From contig NW_027488366.1 in assembly GCF_051014445.1 (NCBI RefSeq), positions 25,128,001 to 25,192,000 on the forward strand: a DNA stretch of 64,000 nucleotides. Reading direction: 5' to 3'. The first letter of the stretch is position 1; each line of letters starts with the position of its first letter. The DNA comes from Colletes latitarsis (lineage: Eukaryota > Arthropoda > Insecta > Hymenoptera > Colletidae). The notes beneath the pieces were generated by a model that was not told the DNA's origin, ran no database searches, and saw nothing but the letters and a program-made list of their open reading frames with translations. Shown piece after piece: positions 38,061-51,444 of this stretch. The position numbers and the translations under genes were made by a program.

Positions 38061-41000
38061 CCAGCTTTTATTGACTGTTTCAGTGAGGTACCTCATAACT
38101 ACGTGATACAAACCAGAAAAAGGCCAGGATCTGGCCAACAAGTATGCGAAAAATGCGAAAGTACGAGCCAGATGAGGGCAAATCCCAGACCTAACCGAGA
38201 CATAAACGGCGTTATCCTCTAAAATATTAATCGCAACCAGGTTTGATTGACTGTTTCAGTGTGGTCCCACATTACTACTTGGTCCAAGCCAGAAAAAGGC
38301 CAGGATCTGGCCAACAAGTATGGGAAAAATGCGAAGGTACGAGCCAGATGAGGGCAAATCCGAGACCTAACCGAGATATAACCGGCGTTATCCTCTAAAA
38401 CACTAATCGGAACCAGCTTTTATTGACCGTTTCAGTGAGGTACCTCATTACTACGTGGTCCAAACCAGAAAAAACCCAGCATCTGGCCAACAAGTATGCG
38501 AAAAAAACGAAAGTATGAGCAAGATGATTGCAAATACCAGAACTAACCCAGACATAACCAGCGTTTTCCTCTAAAACACTAATCGGAACCAGTTTTTATT
38601 GACTGTTTCACTGTGGTACCACATTACTACGTGATCCAAACCAGGGAAAGCCCAGGATCTTGCGAACAAGTATGCGAGAAACGCGAAAGTACGGGCCAGA
38701 TGAGGGCAAATCCCAGAACTAACCGAGACATAACCTGCGTTATCCTGTAAAATTTAAGTCGCAACCAGGTTTACTTGACTGTTTCAGTGTGGTACCCCAT
38801 TACTACGTGATCCTAACAATAGAAGAACACAGGATCTGGCCATTCAAGTATGCGAACAATGCGAAAGTGTGGGCCAGATGAGGGCAAATCCCAGACCTAA
38901 CCGAGATATAACCGGCAATATCCTCTAAAATATTAATCGAAACCGGGTTTAATTGACTGTTTCAGTGAGGTACCTCATGACTACGTGGTCCAAACCAGAA
39001 AAAACCCAGCATCTGGCCAACAAGTATGCGAAAAAAGCGAAAGTATGAGCAAGATGATTGCAAATACCAGAACTAACCCAGACATAGCCAGCGTTATCCT
39101 CTAAAATACTATTCGGAACCAGCTTCTATTGACTGTTTCAGTGTAGTACCACATTACTACGTGATACAAACCAGAAAAAGGCCAGGATCTGGCCAACAAG
39201 TATGCGAGAAATGCGAAAGTACGAACCAGATGAGGGCAAATCCCAGACCTAACCGAGACAAAACCGGCGTTATCCTCTAAAATATTAATCGCAACCAGGT
39301 TTAATTGACTGTTCAGGTGTGGAACCTCATTACTACGGGATCCAAACCAGAAAAAACCCAGCATCTGGCAAACAAGTATGCGAAAAAAGCGAAAGTATGA
39401 GCCAGATGATTGCGAATACCAGAACTAACCCAGACATAACCAGCGTTATCCTCTAAAACACTAATCGGAACCAGCTTTTATTGACCGTTTCAGTGAGGTA
39501 CCTCATTACTACGTGGTCCAAACCAGAAAAAACCCAGCATCTGGCCAACAAGTATGCGGAAAAAGCGAAAGTATGAGCAAGATGATTGCAAATACCAGAA
39601 CTAACCCAGACATAACCAGCGTTATCCTCTAAAACACTAATCGGAACCAGCTTTTATTGACTGTTTCAGTGTGGTACCACATTACTGCGTGATCCAAACC
39701 AGAAAAAGCCCAGGATCTGGCCAACAAGTATGCGAAAAATGCGAAAGTACGGGCCAGGTGAGGGCAAATCCCAGACCTAACCGAGACATAACCAGCGTTA
39801 TCCTCTAAAATATTAATTGCCACCAGGTTTAATTGACTGTTTCGGTGTAGTACCGCATTACTACGTGATACAAACCAGACAAAGGCCAGGAACTTGCCAA
39901 TAAGTATGCGAAAATAGCGGAAGTACGAGACAGATGAGGGCAAATCCGAGACCTAACCGAGATATAACCGGCGTTATCCTCTAAAACACTAATCGGAACC
40001 AGCTTTTATTGACCGTTTCAGTGAGGTACCTCATTACTACGTGGTCCAAACCAGAAAAAACCCAGCATCTGGCCAACAAGTATGCGAAAAAAGCGAAAGG
40101 ATGAGCAAGATGATTGCAAATACCAGAACTAACCCAGACATAACCAGCGTTATCCTCTAAAACACTAATCGGAACCAGTTTTTATTGACTGTTTCACTGT
40201 GGTACCACATTACTACGTGATCCAAACCAGAAAAAGCCCAGGATCTTGCGAACAAGTATGCGAGAAACGCGAAAGTACGGGCCAGATGAGGGCAAATCCC
40301 AGAACTAACCGAGACATAACCTGCGTTATCCTGTAAAATTTAAGTCGCAACCAGGTTTAATTGACTGTTTCGGTGTGGAACCTCGTTACTACGGGATCCT
40401 AACCAGAAAAACCCCAGGATCTGGCCAACAAATATGCGAAAAACGCGAAAGTATGAGTCAGATGATTGCAAATACCAGAACTAACCCAGACATAGCCAGA
40501 GTTATCCTCTAAAATACTATTCGGGTCCACCTTTATTGACTGTTTCAGTGTGGTACCACATTACTACGTGACCCAAACCAGAAAAAGCCCAGGATCTGGA
40601 CAACAAGTATGCGAGAAATGCGAAAGTACGAGCCAGATGAGGGCAAAGCCCTGCCCTAACCGAGACATAACCGGCGTTATCCTCTAAAATATTAATTGCA
40701 ACCCGGATTAATACCCTGTTTCGGTGTGGTACCACATTACTACGTGGTCCGAGCCAGAAAAAGGCCAGGATCTGGCCAACAAGTACGCGAAAAATGCGAA
40801 GGTACGAGCCAGATGAGGGCAAATCCCAGACCTAACCGAGATATAACCGGCGTTATCCTCTAAAATACTATTCGGAACCAGCTTCTATTGACTGTTTCAG
40901 TGTGGTACCACATTACTACGTGATACAAACCAGAAAAAGCCCAGGATCTGGCCAACAAGTATGCGAGAAATGCGATTGGTACGAGCCAGATGAGGGCAAA

Positions 41001-41689
41001 TCTCAGCCCTAACCGAGACATAACCGGCGTTATCCTCTAAAATATTATTCGCAACCAGGTTTAATTGACTGTTTCGGTGTGGCACCTCATTACTACGGAA
41101 TCCAAATCAGAAAAAACCCAGGATCTGGCCAACAAATATGAGAAAAACGCGAAAGCATGAGCCAGATGATTGCAAATACCAGAACTAACCCAGACATAAC
41201 CAGCGTTATCCTCTAAAACTCTAATCGGAACCAGCTTTTATTGACTGTTTCAGTGAGGTACCTCATTACTACGTTGTCCCAACCAGAAAAAACCCAGCAT
41301 CTGGGCAACAAGTATGCGAAAAAAGCGAAAGTATGAGCAAGATGATTGCAAATACCAGAACTAACCCAGACATAGCCAGCGTTATCCTCTAGAATACTAT
41401 TCGGAACCAGCTTCTATTGACTGTTTCAGTGAGGTACCTCATTACTACGTGGTCCAAACTAGAAGAAACCCAGCATCTGGCCAACAAGTATGCGAAAAAA
41501 GCGAAAGTATGAGCAAGATGATTGCAAATACCAGAACTAACCCAGACATAGCCAGCGTTATCCTCTAAAATACTATTCGGAACCAGCTTCTATTGACTGT
41601 TTCAGTGTGGTACCACATTACTACGTGATACAAACCAGAATAAGGCCAGGATATGGCCAATAAGTATGCGAAAAATGCGCAGGTACGAG

Positions 41690-43420
41690 CCAGATGAGGG
41701 CTAATCCCAGACCTAACCGAGACATAACCGGCGTTATCCTCTAAAATATTAATCGCAACCTGGTTTAATTGACTGTTTCGGTGTGGAACCTCATTACTAC
41801 GGGATCCAAACCAGAAAAAACCCAGGATCTTGCCAACAAATATGCGAAAAACGCGAAAGTATGAGCCAGATGATTGCAAATACCAGAACTAACCCAGACA
41901 TAGCCAGCGTTATCCTCTAAAATACTATTCGGAACCAGCTTCTATTGACTGTTTCAGTGTGGTACCACATTACTACGTGATACAAACCAGAATAAGGCCA
42001 GGATATGGCCAATAAGTATGCGAAAAATGCGCAGGTACGAGCCAGATGAGGGCTAATCCCAGACCTAACCGAGACATAACCGGCGTTATCCTCTAAAATA
42101 TTAATCGCAACCAGGTTTAATTGACTGTTTCGGTGTGGAACCTCGTTACTACGGGATCCTAACCAGAAAAAACCCAGGATCTGGCCAACAAATATGCGAA
42201 AAACGCGAAAGTATGAGCCAGATGATTGCAAATACCAGAACTAACCCAGACATAGCCAGCGTTATCCTCTAAAATACTATTCGGGTCCAGCTTTTATTGA
42301 CTGTTTCAGTGTGGTACCACATTACTACGTGACCCAAACCAGAAAAAGCCCAGGATCTGGCCAACAAGTATGCGAGAAATGCGAAAGTACGAGCCAGATG
42401 AGGGCAAATCCCAGCCCTAACCGAGACATAACCGGCGTTATCCTCTAAAATATTAATTGCAACCGGGATTAATACCCTGTTTCGGTGTGGTACCACATTA
42501 CTACGTGGTCCGAGCCAGAAAAAGGCCAGGATCTGGCCAACAAGTACGCGAAAAATGCGAAGGTACGAGCCAGATGAGGGCAAATCCCAGACCTAACCGA
42601 GATATAACCGGCGTTATCCTCTAAAATACTATTCGGAACCAGCTTCTATTGACTGTTTCAGTGTGGTACCACATTACTACGTGATACAAACCAGAAAAAG
42701 CCCAGGATCTGGCCAACAAGTATGCGAAAAATGCGAAAGTACGAGCCAGATGAGGGCAAAACCCAGACCTAACCGAGACATAACCCGCGTTATCCTCTAA
42801 AATATTAATCGCAACCAGGTTTAATTGACTGTTTCGGTGTGGTACCGCATTACTACGTGACACAAACCAGAAAAAGCCCAGGATCTTGCGAACAAGTATG
42901 AGCCAGATGATTGCAAATACCAGAACTAACCGAGACATAACCTGCGTTATCCTCTAAAATTTTAGTCGCAACCAGGTTTAATTGACTGTTTCAGTGTGGT
43001 ACCACATTACTACGTGATCCTAACAATAGAAAAACACAGGATCTGGCCATTCAAGTATGCGAAAAATGCGAAAGTACGAGACAGATGAGGGCAAATCCCA
43101 GTCCTAACCGAGACATAACCGGCGTTATCCTCTAAAATATTAATCGCAACCAGGTTTAATTGACTGTTTCGGTGTGGAACCTCATTACTACGGGATCCTA
43201 ACCAGAAAAAACCCAGGATCTGGCCAACATATATGCGAAAAACGCGAAAGTATGAGCCAGATGATTGCAAATACCATTACTAACCCAGACATAGCTAGCG
43301 TTATCCTCTAAAATACTATTCGGAACCAGCTTTTATTGACTGTTTCAGTGTGGTACCACATTACTACGTGATCCTAACAATAGAAGAACACAGGATCTGG
43401 CCATTCAAGTATGCGAAAAA
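41690..43420 (+). repeat. First copy of a 3.3-3.5 kb offset duplication
   Basis: This repeats at 45020-46910, at an offset of 3,330 bp until about 43017, then 3,487 bp. The jump of 157 bp is exactly one deletion monomer extra in the second copy. Shared features are the GGGTCCAGC monomer with TGACCCAAACC, AATTGCAACCGGG with ATTAATACCCTG, the 157-bp monomer, TTTTAGTCGC, CAATAG and the ACCATTACTAACCC plus ATAGCTAGCG pair. Confidence 0.83.
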
Positions 43421-45019
43421 TGCGAATGTACGAGCCAGACGAGGGCAAATCCCAGACCTAACCGAGACATAACCGGCGTTATCCTCTAAAATATTAATCG
43501 CAACCAGGTTTAATTGACTGTTTCGGTGTGGAACCTCATTACTACGGGATCCTAACCAGAAAAAACCCAGGATCTGGCCAACATATATGCGAAAAACGCG
43601 AAAGTATGAGCCAGATGATTGCAAATACCAGAACTAACCCAGACATAGCCAGCGTTATCCTATAGAATACTATTCGGAACCAGCTTCTGTTGACTGTTTC
43701 AGTGTGGTACCACATTACTACGTGATACAAACCAGAAAAAGGCCAGGATCTGGCCAACAAGTATGCGAGAAATGCGAAAGTATGAGCAAGATGATTGCAA
43801 ATACCAGAACTAACCCAGACATAACCAGCGTTATCCTCTAAAACACTAATCGGAACCAGCTTTTATTGACTGTTTCAGTGAGGTACCTCATTACTACGTG
43901 GTCCAAACTAGAAGAAACCCAGCATCTGGCCAACAAGTATGCGAAAAAAGCGAAAGTATGAGCAAGATGATTGCAAATCCCAGACCTAACCGAAACATAA
44001 CCAGCGTTATCCTCTAAAATACTAATCGGGACCAACTTTTATTGACTGTCTCAGTGTGGTACCACATTACTACGTGATCCGAACCAGAAAAAGCCCAGGA
44101 TCTGGCCAACAAGTATGCGAGAAATGCGATTGGTACGAGCCAGATGAGGGCAAATCCCAGCCCTAACCTAGACATAACCGGCGTTATCCTCTAAAATATT
44201 ATTCGCAACCAGGTTTAATTGACTGTTTCGGTGTGGCACCTCATTACTACGGAATCCAAACCAGAAAAAACCCAGGGTCTGGCCAACAAATATGAGAAAA
44301 ACGCGAAAGCATGAGCCAGATGATTGCAAATACCAGAACTAACCCAGACATAACCAGCGTTATCCTCTAAAACTCTAATCGGAACCAGCTTTTATTGACT
44401 GTTTCAGTGAGGTACCTCATTACTACGTTGTCCCAACCAGAAAAAACCCAGCATCTGGCCAAAAAGTATGCGAAAAAAGCGAAAGTATGAGCAAGATGAT
44501 TGCAAATACCAGAACTAACCCAGACATAGCCAGCGTTATCCTCTAGAATACTATTCGGAACCAGCTTCTATTGACTGTTTCAGTGTGGTACCACATTACT
44601 ACGTGATACAAACCAGAAAAAGGCCAGGATCTGGCCAACAAGTATGCGAGAAATGCAAAAGTATAAGCAAGATGATTGCAAATACCAGAACTAACCCAGA
44701 CATAACCAGCGTTATCCTCTAAAACACTAATCGGAACCAGCTTTTATTGACTGTTTCAGTGAGGTACCTCATTACTACGTGGTCCAAACTAGACGAAACC
44801 CAGCATCTGGCCAACAAGTATGCGAAAAAAGCGAAAGTATGAGCAAGATGATTGCAAATACCAGAACTAACCCAGACATAACCAGCGTTATCCTCTAAAA
44901 CACTAATCGGAACCAGCTTTTATTGACTGTTTCAGTGTGGTACCACATTACTGCGTGATCCAAACCAGAAAAAGCCCAGGATCTGGCCAACAAGTATGCG
45001 AAAAATGCGAAAGTACGAG

Positions 45020-46910
45020 CCAGATGAGGGCAAATCCCAAACCTAACCGAGACATAACCGGCGTTATCCTCTAAAATATTAATCGCAACCAGGTTTAATT
45101 GACTGTTTCGGTGTGGAACCTCATTACTACGGGATCCAAACCAGAAAAAACCCAGGATCTTGCCAACAAATATGCGAAAAACGCGAAAGTATGAGCCAGA
45201 TGATCGCAAATACCAGAACTAACCCAGACATAGCCAGCGTTATCCTCTAAAATACTATTCGGAACCAGCTTCTATTGACTGTTTCAGTGTGGTACCACAT
45301 TACTACGTGATACAAACCAGAATAAGGCCAGGATATGGCCAACAAGTATGCGAAAAATGCGCAGGTACGAGCCAGATGAGGGCAAATCCCAGACCTAACC
45401 GAGACATAACCGGCGTTATCCTCTAAAATATTAATCGCAACCAGGTTTAATTGACTGTTTCGGTGTGGAACCTCGTTACTACGGGATCCTGACCAGAAAA
45501 AACCCAGGATCTGGCCAACAAATATGCGAAAAACGCGAAAGTATGAGCCAGATGATTGCAAATACCAGAACTAACCCAGACATAGCCAGCGTTATCCTCT
45601 AAAATACTATTCGGGTCCAGCTTTTATTGACTGTTTCAGTGTGGTACCACATTACTACGTGACCCAAACCTGAAAAAGCCCAGGATCTGGCCAACAAGTA
45701 TGCGAGAAATGCGAAAGTACGAGCCAGATGAGGTCAAATCCCAGCCCTAACCGAGACATAACCGGCGTTATCCTCTAAAATATTAATTGCAACCGGGATT
45801 AATACCCTGTTTCGGTGTGGTACCACATTACTACGTGGTCCGAGCCAGAAAAAGGCCAGGATCTGGCCAACAAGTACGCGAAGAATGCGAAGGTACGAGC
45901 CAGATGAGGGCAAATCCCAGACCTAACCGAGATATAACCGGCGTTATCCTCTAAAATACTATTCGGAACCAGCTTCTATTGACTGTTTCAGTGTGGTACC
46001 ACATTACTACGTGATACAAACCAGAAAAAGCCCAGGATCTGGCCAACAAGTATGCGAAAAATGCGAAAGTACGAGCCAGATGAGGGCAAAACCCAGACCT
46101 AACCGAGACATAACCCGCGTTATCCTCTAAAATATTAATCGCAACCAGGTTTAATTGACTGTTTCGGTGTGGTACCGCATTACTACGTGACACAAACCAG
46201 AAAAAGCCCAGGATCTTGCGAACAAGTATGAGCCAGATGATTGCAAATACCAGAACTAACCGAGACATAACCTGCGTTATCCTCTAAAATTTTAGTCGCA
46301 ACCAGGTTTAATTGACTGTTTCAGTGTGGTACCACATTACTACGTGACACAAACCAGAAAAAGCCCAGGATCTTGCGAACAAGTATGAGCCAGATGATTG
46401 CAAATACCAGAACTAACCGAGACATAACCTGCGTTATCCTCTAAAATTTTAGTCGCAACCAGGTTTAATTGACTGTTTCAGTGTGGTACCACATTACTAC
46501 GTGATCCTAACAATAGAAAAACACAGGATCTGGCCATTCAAGTATGCGAAAAATGCGAATGTACGAGCCAGATGACGGCAAATCCCAGACCTAACCGAGA
46601 CATAACCGGCGTTATCCTCTAAAATACTAATCGCAACCAGGTTTAATTGACTGTTTCGGTGTGGAACCTCATTACTACGGGATCCTAACCAGAAAAAACC
46701 CAGGATCTGGCCAACATATATGCGAAAAACGCGAAAGTATGAGCCAGATGATTGGAAATACCATTACTAACCCAGACATAGCTAGCGTTATCCTCTAAAA
46801 TACTATTCCGAACCATCTTTTATTGACTGTTTCAGTGTGATACCACATTACTACGTGATCCTAACAATAGAAGAACACAGGATCTGGCCATTCAAGTATG
46901 CGAAAAATGC
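45020..46910 (+). repeat. Second copy of the 3.3-3.5 kb offset duplication
   Basis: This matches 41690-43420. The 157-bp deletion monomer is present twice in tandem here (AACAAGTATG at 46221 and 46378, 157 bp apart) and only once in the first copy. Point differences include AACCTGAAAAAGCCC near 45669 and GACGGCAAATCC near 46575. Confidence 0.83.
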
Positions 46911-47299
46911 GAAAGTACGGGCCAGATGAGGGCAAATCCCAGACCTAACCGAGATATAACCGGCAATATCCTCTAAAATATTAATAGAAACCAGGTTTAA
47001 TTGACTGTTTCGGTGTGGAATGTCATTATTACGGGATCCAAACCAGGAAAAACCCAGGATCTGGCCAACAAGTATGCGAAAAATGCGAAAGTACGAGCCA
47101 GATGAGGGCAAATCCCAGACCTAACCGAAACATAACCAGCGTTATCCTCTAAAATACTAATCGGGACCAACTTTTATTGACTGTCTCAGTGTGGTACCAC
47201 ATTACTACGTGATCCGAACCAGAAAAAGCCCAGGATCTGGCCAACAAGTATGCGAGAAATGCGATTGGTACGAGCCAGATGAGGGCAAATCCCAGCCCT

Positions 47300-48570
47300 A
47301 ACCGAGACATAACCGGCGTTATCCTCTAAAATATTATTCGCAACCAGGTTTAATTGACTGTTTCGGTGTGGCACCTCATTACTACGGAATCCAAACCAGA
47401 AAAAACCCAGGATCTGGCCAACAAATATGAGAAAAACGCGAAAGCATGAGCCAGATGATTGCAAATACCAGAACTAACCCAGACATAACCAGCGTTATCC
47501 TCTAAAACTCTAATCGGAACCAGCTTTTATTGACTGTTTCAGTGAGGTACCTCATTACTACGTTGTCCAAACCAGAAAAAACCCAGCATCTGGCCAACAA
47601 GTATGCGAAAAACGCGAAAGTATGAGCAAGATGATTGCAAATACCAGAACTAACCCAGACATAGCCAGCGTTATCCTCTAGAATACTATTCGGAACCAGC
47701 TTCTATTGACTGTTTCAGTGTGGTACCACATTACTACGTGATAGAAACCAGAAAAAGGCCAGGATCTGGCCAACAAGTATGCGAAAAATGCGAAAGTACG
47801 AGCCAGATGAAGGCAAATCCCAGACCTAACCGAGACATAACCGGCGTTATCCTCTAAAATATTAATCGCAACCAGGTTTAATTGACTGTGTCAGTGTGGT
47901 CCCACATTACTACTTGGTCCAAGCCAGAAAAAGGCCAGGATCTGGCCAACAAGTATGGGAAAAATGCGATGGTACGAGCCAGATGAGGGCAAATCCGAGA
48001 CCTAACCGAGTCATAAACGACGTTATCCTCTAAAATATTATTCGCAACCAGGTTTAATTGACTGTTTCGGTGTGGCACCTCATTACTACGGAATCCAAAC
48101 CAGAAAAAACCCAGGATCTGGCCAACAAATATGAGAAAAACGCGAAAGCATGAGCCAGATGATTGCAAATACCAGAACTAACCCAGACATAACCAGCGTT
48201 ATCCTCTAAAACTCTAATCGGAACCAGCTTTTATTGACTGTTTCAGTGAGGTACCTCATTACTACGTTGTCCAAACCAGAAAAAACCCAGCATCTGGCCA
48301 ACAAGTATGCGAAAAACGCGAAAGTATGAGCAAGATGATTGCAAATACCAGAACTAACCCAGACATAGCCAGCGTTATCCTCTAGAATACTATTCGGAAC
48401 CAGCTTCTATTGACTGTTTCAGTGTGGTACCACATTACTACGTGATAGAAACCAGAAAAAGGCCAGGATCTGGCCAACAAGTATGCGAAAAATGCGAAAG
48501 TACGAGCCAGATGAAGGCAAATCCCAGACCTAACCGAGACATAACCGGCGTTATCCTCTAAAATACTAAT
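47300..48570 (+). repeat. 704-bp (4-monomer) tandem duplication
   Basis: The GTGTGGCACCTCATTACTAC monomer (GGCACC at 47370 and 48074) and the following AACGCGAAAGTATGAGCAAG, CCTCTAGAATACTATTCGG and GTGATAGAAACC monomers recur at 704 bp. The order of the markers is the same and the CCTCTAGAATAC variant (an XbaI-type site, TCTAGA) is shared. The second copy leads directly into the 1,584-bp repeat. Confidence 0.75.
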
Positions 48571-51444
48571 CGGGACCAACTTTTATTGACTGTCTCAGTG
48601 TGGTACCACATTACTACGTGATCCGAACCAGAAAAAGCCCAGGATCTGGCCAACAAGTATGCGAGAAATGCGAAAGTACGAGCCAGATGAGGGCAAATCC
48701 CAGACCTAACCGAGACAAAACCGGCGTTATCCTCTAAAATATTAATAGAAACCAGGTTTAATTGACTGTTTCGGTGTGGAACATCATTATTACGTGATCC
48801 AAACCAGAAAAAACCCAGCATCTGGCCAACAAGTATGCGAGAAATGCGAAAGTACGAGCCAGATGAGGGCAAATCTCAGCCCTAACCGAGACATAACCGG
48901 CGTTATCCTCTAAAATATTAATCGCAACCAGGTTTAATTGACTGTTTCGGTGTGGCACCTCATTACTACGGAATCCAAACCAGAAAAAACCCAGGATCTG
49001 GCCAACAAATATGCGAAAAACGCGAAAGTATGAGCCACATGATTGCAAATACCAGAACTAACCCAGACATAGCCAGCGTTATCCTCTAAAATACTATTCG
49101 GAACCAGCTTCTATTGACTGTTTCAGTGTGGTACCACATTACTATGTGATACAAACCAGAAAAAGGCCAGGATCTGGCCAACAAGTATGCGAAAAATGCG
49201 GAGGTACGAACCAGATGAGTGCAAATCCCAGACCTAACCGAGATATAACCGGCGTTATCCTCTAAAACACTAATCGGAACCAGCTTTTATTGACTGTTTC
49301 AGTGAGGTACCTCATTACTACGTGGTCCAAACCAGAAAAAACCCAGCATCTGGCCAACAAGTATGCGAAAAAAGCGAAAGTATGAGCAAGATGATTGCAA
49401 ATACCAGAACGAACCCAGACATAACCAGAGTTATCCTCCAAAATACTATTCGGAACCAGCTTTTATTGACTGTTTCAGTGAGGTACCTCATTACTACGTG
49501 ATACAAACCAGAAAAAGGCCAGGATCTGGCCAACAAGTATGCGATAAATGCGAAAGTACGAGCCAGATGAGGGCAAATCCCAGACCTAACCGAGTCATAA
49601 ACGACGTTATCCTCTAAAATATTAATCGCAACCAGGTTTAATTGACTGTGTCAGTGTGGTCCCACATTACTACTTGGTCCAAGCCAGAAAAAGGCCAGGA
49701 TCTGGCCAACAAGTATGGGAAAAATGCGATGGTACGAGCCAGATGAGGGCAAATCCGAGACCTAGCCGAGATATAACCGGCGTTATCCTCTAAAACACTA
49801 ATCGGAACCAGCTTTTATTGACCGTTTCAGTGAGGTACCTCATTACTACGTGGCCCGAACCAGAAAAAACCCAGCATCTGGCCAACAAGTATGCGAAAAA
49901 CGCGAAAGTATGAGCAAGATGATTGCAAATACCAGAACTAACCCAGACATAGCCAGCGTTATCCTCTAGAATACTATTCGGAACCAGCTTCTATTGACTG
50001 TTTCAGTGTGGTACCACATTACTACGTGATAGAAACCAGAAAAAGGCCAGGATCTGGCCAACAAGTATGCGAAAAATGCGAAAGTACGAGCCAGATGAAG
50101 GCAAATCCCAGACCTAACCGAGACATAACCGGCGTTATCCTCTAAAATACTAATCGGGACCAACTTTTATTGACTGTCTCAGTGTGGTACCACATTACTA
50201 CGTGATCCGAACCAGAAAAAGCCCAGGATCTGGCCAACAAGTATGCGAGAAATGCGAAAGTACGAGCCAGATGAGGGCAAATCCCAGACCTAACCGAGAC
50301 AAAACCGGCGTTATCCTCTAAAATATTAATAGAAACCAGGTTTAATTGACTGTTTCGGTGTGGAACATCATTATTACGTGATCCAAACCAGAAAAAACCC
50401 AGCATCTGGCCAACAAGTATGCGAGAAATGCGAAAGTACGAGGCAGATGAGGGCAAATCTCAGCCCTAACCGAGACATAACCGGCGTTATCCTCTAAAAT
50501 ATTAATCGCAACCAGGTTTAATTGACTGTTTCGGTGTGGCACCTCATTACTACGGAATCCAAACCAGAAAAAACCCAGGATCTGGCCAACAAATATGCGA
50601 AAAACGCGAAAGTATGAGCCACATGATTGCAAATACCAGAACTAACCCAGACATAGCCAGCGTTATCCTCTAAAATACTATTCGGAACCAGCTTCTATTG
50701 ACTGTTTCAGTGTGGTACCACATTACTATGTGATACAAACCAGAAAAAGGCCAGGATCTGGCCAACAAGTATGCGAAAAATGCGGAGGTACGAACCAGAT
50801 GAGTGCAAATCCCAGACCTAACCGAGATATAACCGGCGTTATCCTCTAAAACACTAATCGGAACCAGCTTTTATTGACTGTTTCAGTGAGGTACCTCATT
50901 ACTACGTGGTCCAAACCAGAAAAAACCCAGCATCTGGCCAACAAGTATGCGAAAAAAGCGAAAGTATGAGCAAGATGATTGCAAATACCAGAACGAACCC
51001 AGACATAACCAGAGTTATCCTCCAAAATACTATTCGGAACCAGCTTTTATTGACTGTTTCAGTGAGGTACCTCATTACTACGTGATACAAACCAGAAAAA
51101 GGCCAGGATCTGGCCAACAAGTATGCGAAAAATGCGAAAGTACGAGCCAGATGAGGGCAAATCCCAGACCTAACCGAGTCATAAACGACGTTATCCTCTA
51201 AAATATTAATCGCAACCAGGTTTAATTGACTGTGTCAGTGTGGTCCCACATTACTACTTGGTCCAAGCCAGAAAAAGGCCAGGATCTGGCCAACAAGTAT
51301 GGGAAAAATGCGATGGTACGAGCCAGATGAGGGCAAATCCGAGACCTAGCCGAGATATAACCGGCGTTATCCTCTAAAACACTAATCGGAACCAGCTTTT
51401 ATTGACCGTTTCAGTGAGGTACCTCATTACTACGTGGCCCAAAC
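48277..51444 (+). repeat. Two tandem copies of a 1,584-bp (9-monomer) HOR
   Basis: Copy one is about 48277-49860 and copy two about 49861-51444, an exact offset of 1,584 bp. Both contain CCTCTAGAATAC, CGGGACCAAC, GAACATCATTATTACG, GGCACCTCATTAC, GAGCCACATGATTGC, CAGAGTTATCCTCC and GAGTCATAAACGACG. Differences seen by eye are CGAGCCAGAT to CGAGGCAGAT near 50434, GATAAATGC to GAAAAATGC near 51129, and GCCCGAACC to GCCCAAACC near 51440. The unit has the same length as the 3-5 kb HOR but a different monomer order. Confidence 0.88.

Larger units (their letters stand above)
4993..39320 (+). repeat. Dispersed HOR anchor: the GTTCAGGTGTGG monomer cassette
   Basis: One monomer type has GACTGTTCAGGTGTGG where all others have GACTGTTTC(G/A)GTGTGG. 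It starts (GTTCA) at 4996, 16792, 20311, 20839, 24186, 25948, 28587, 33150, 35966 and 39311, with a related GTCCAGGTG near 3412. It is almost always preceded by a monomer with GAGAAATGCGAAAGTACGAACC and GACAAAACCGG and followed by CATCTGGCAAACAAG and GCGAATACC. It is a convenient marker for a cassette of about 0.5-0.9 kb dispersed through the first three quarters of the B core. The 20311-20839 gap is 528 bp (3-mer). Confidence 0.8.
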
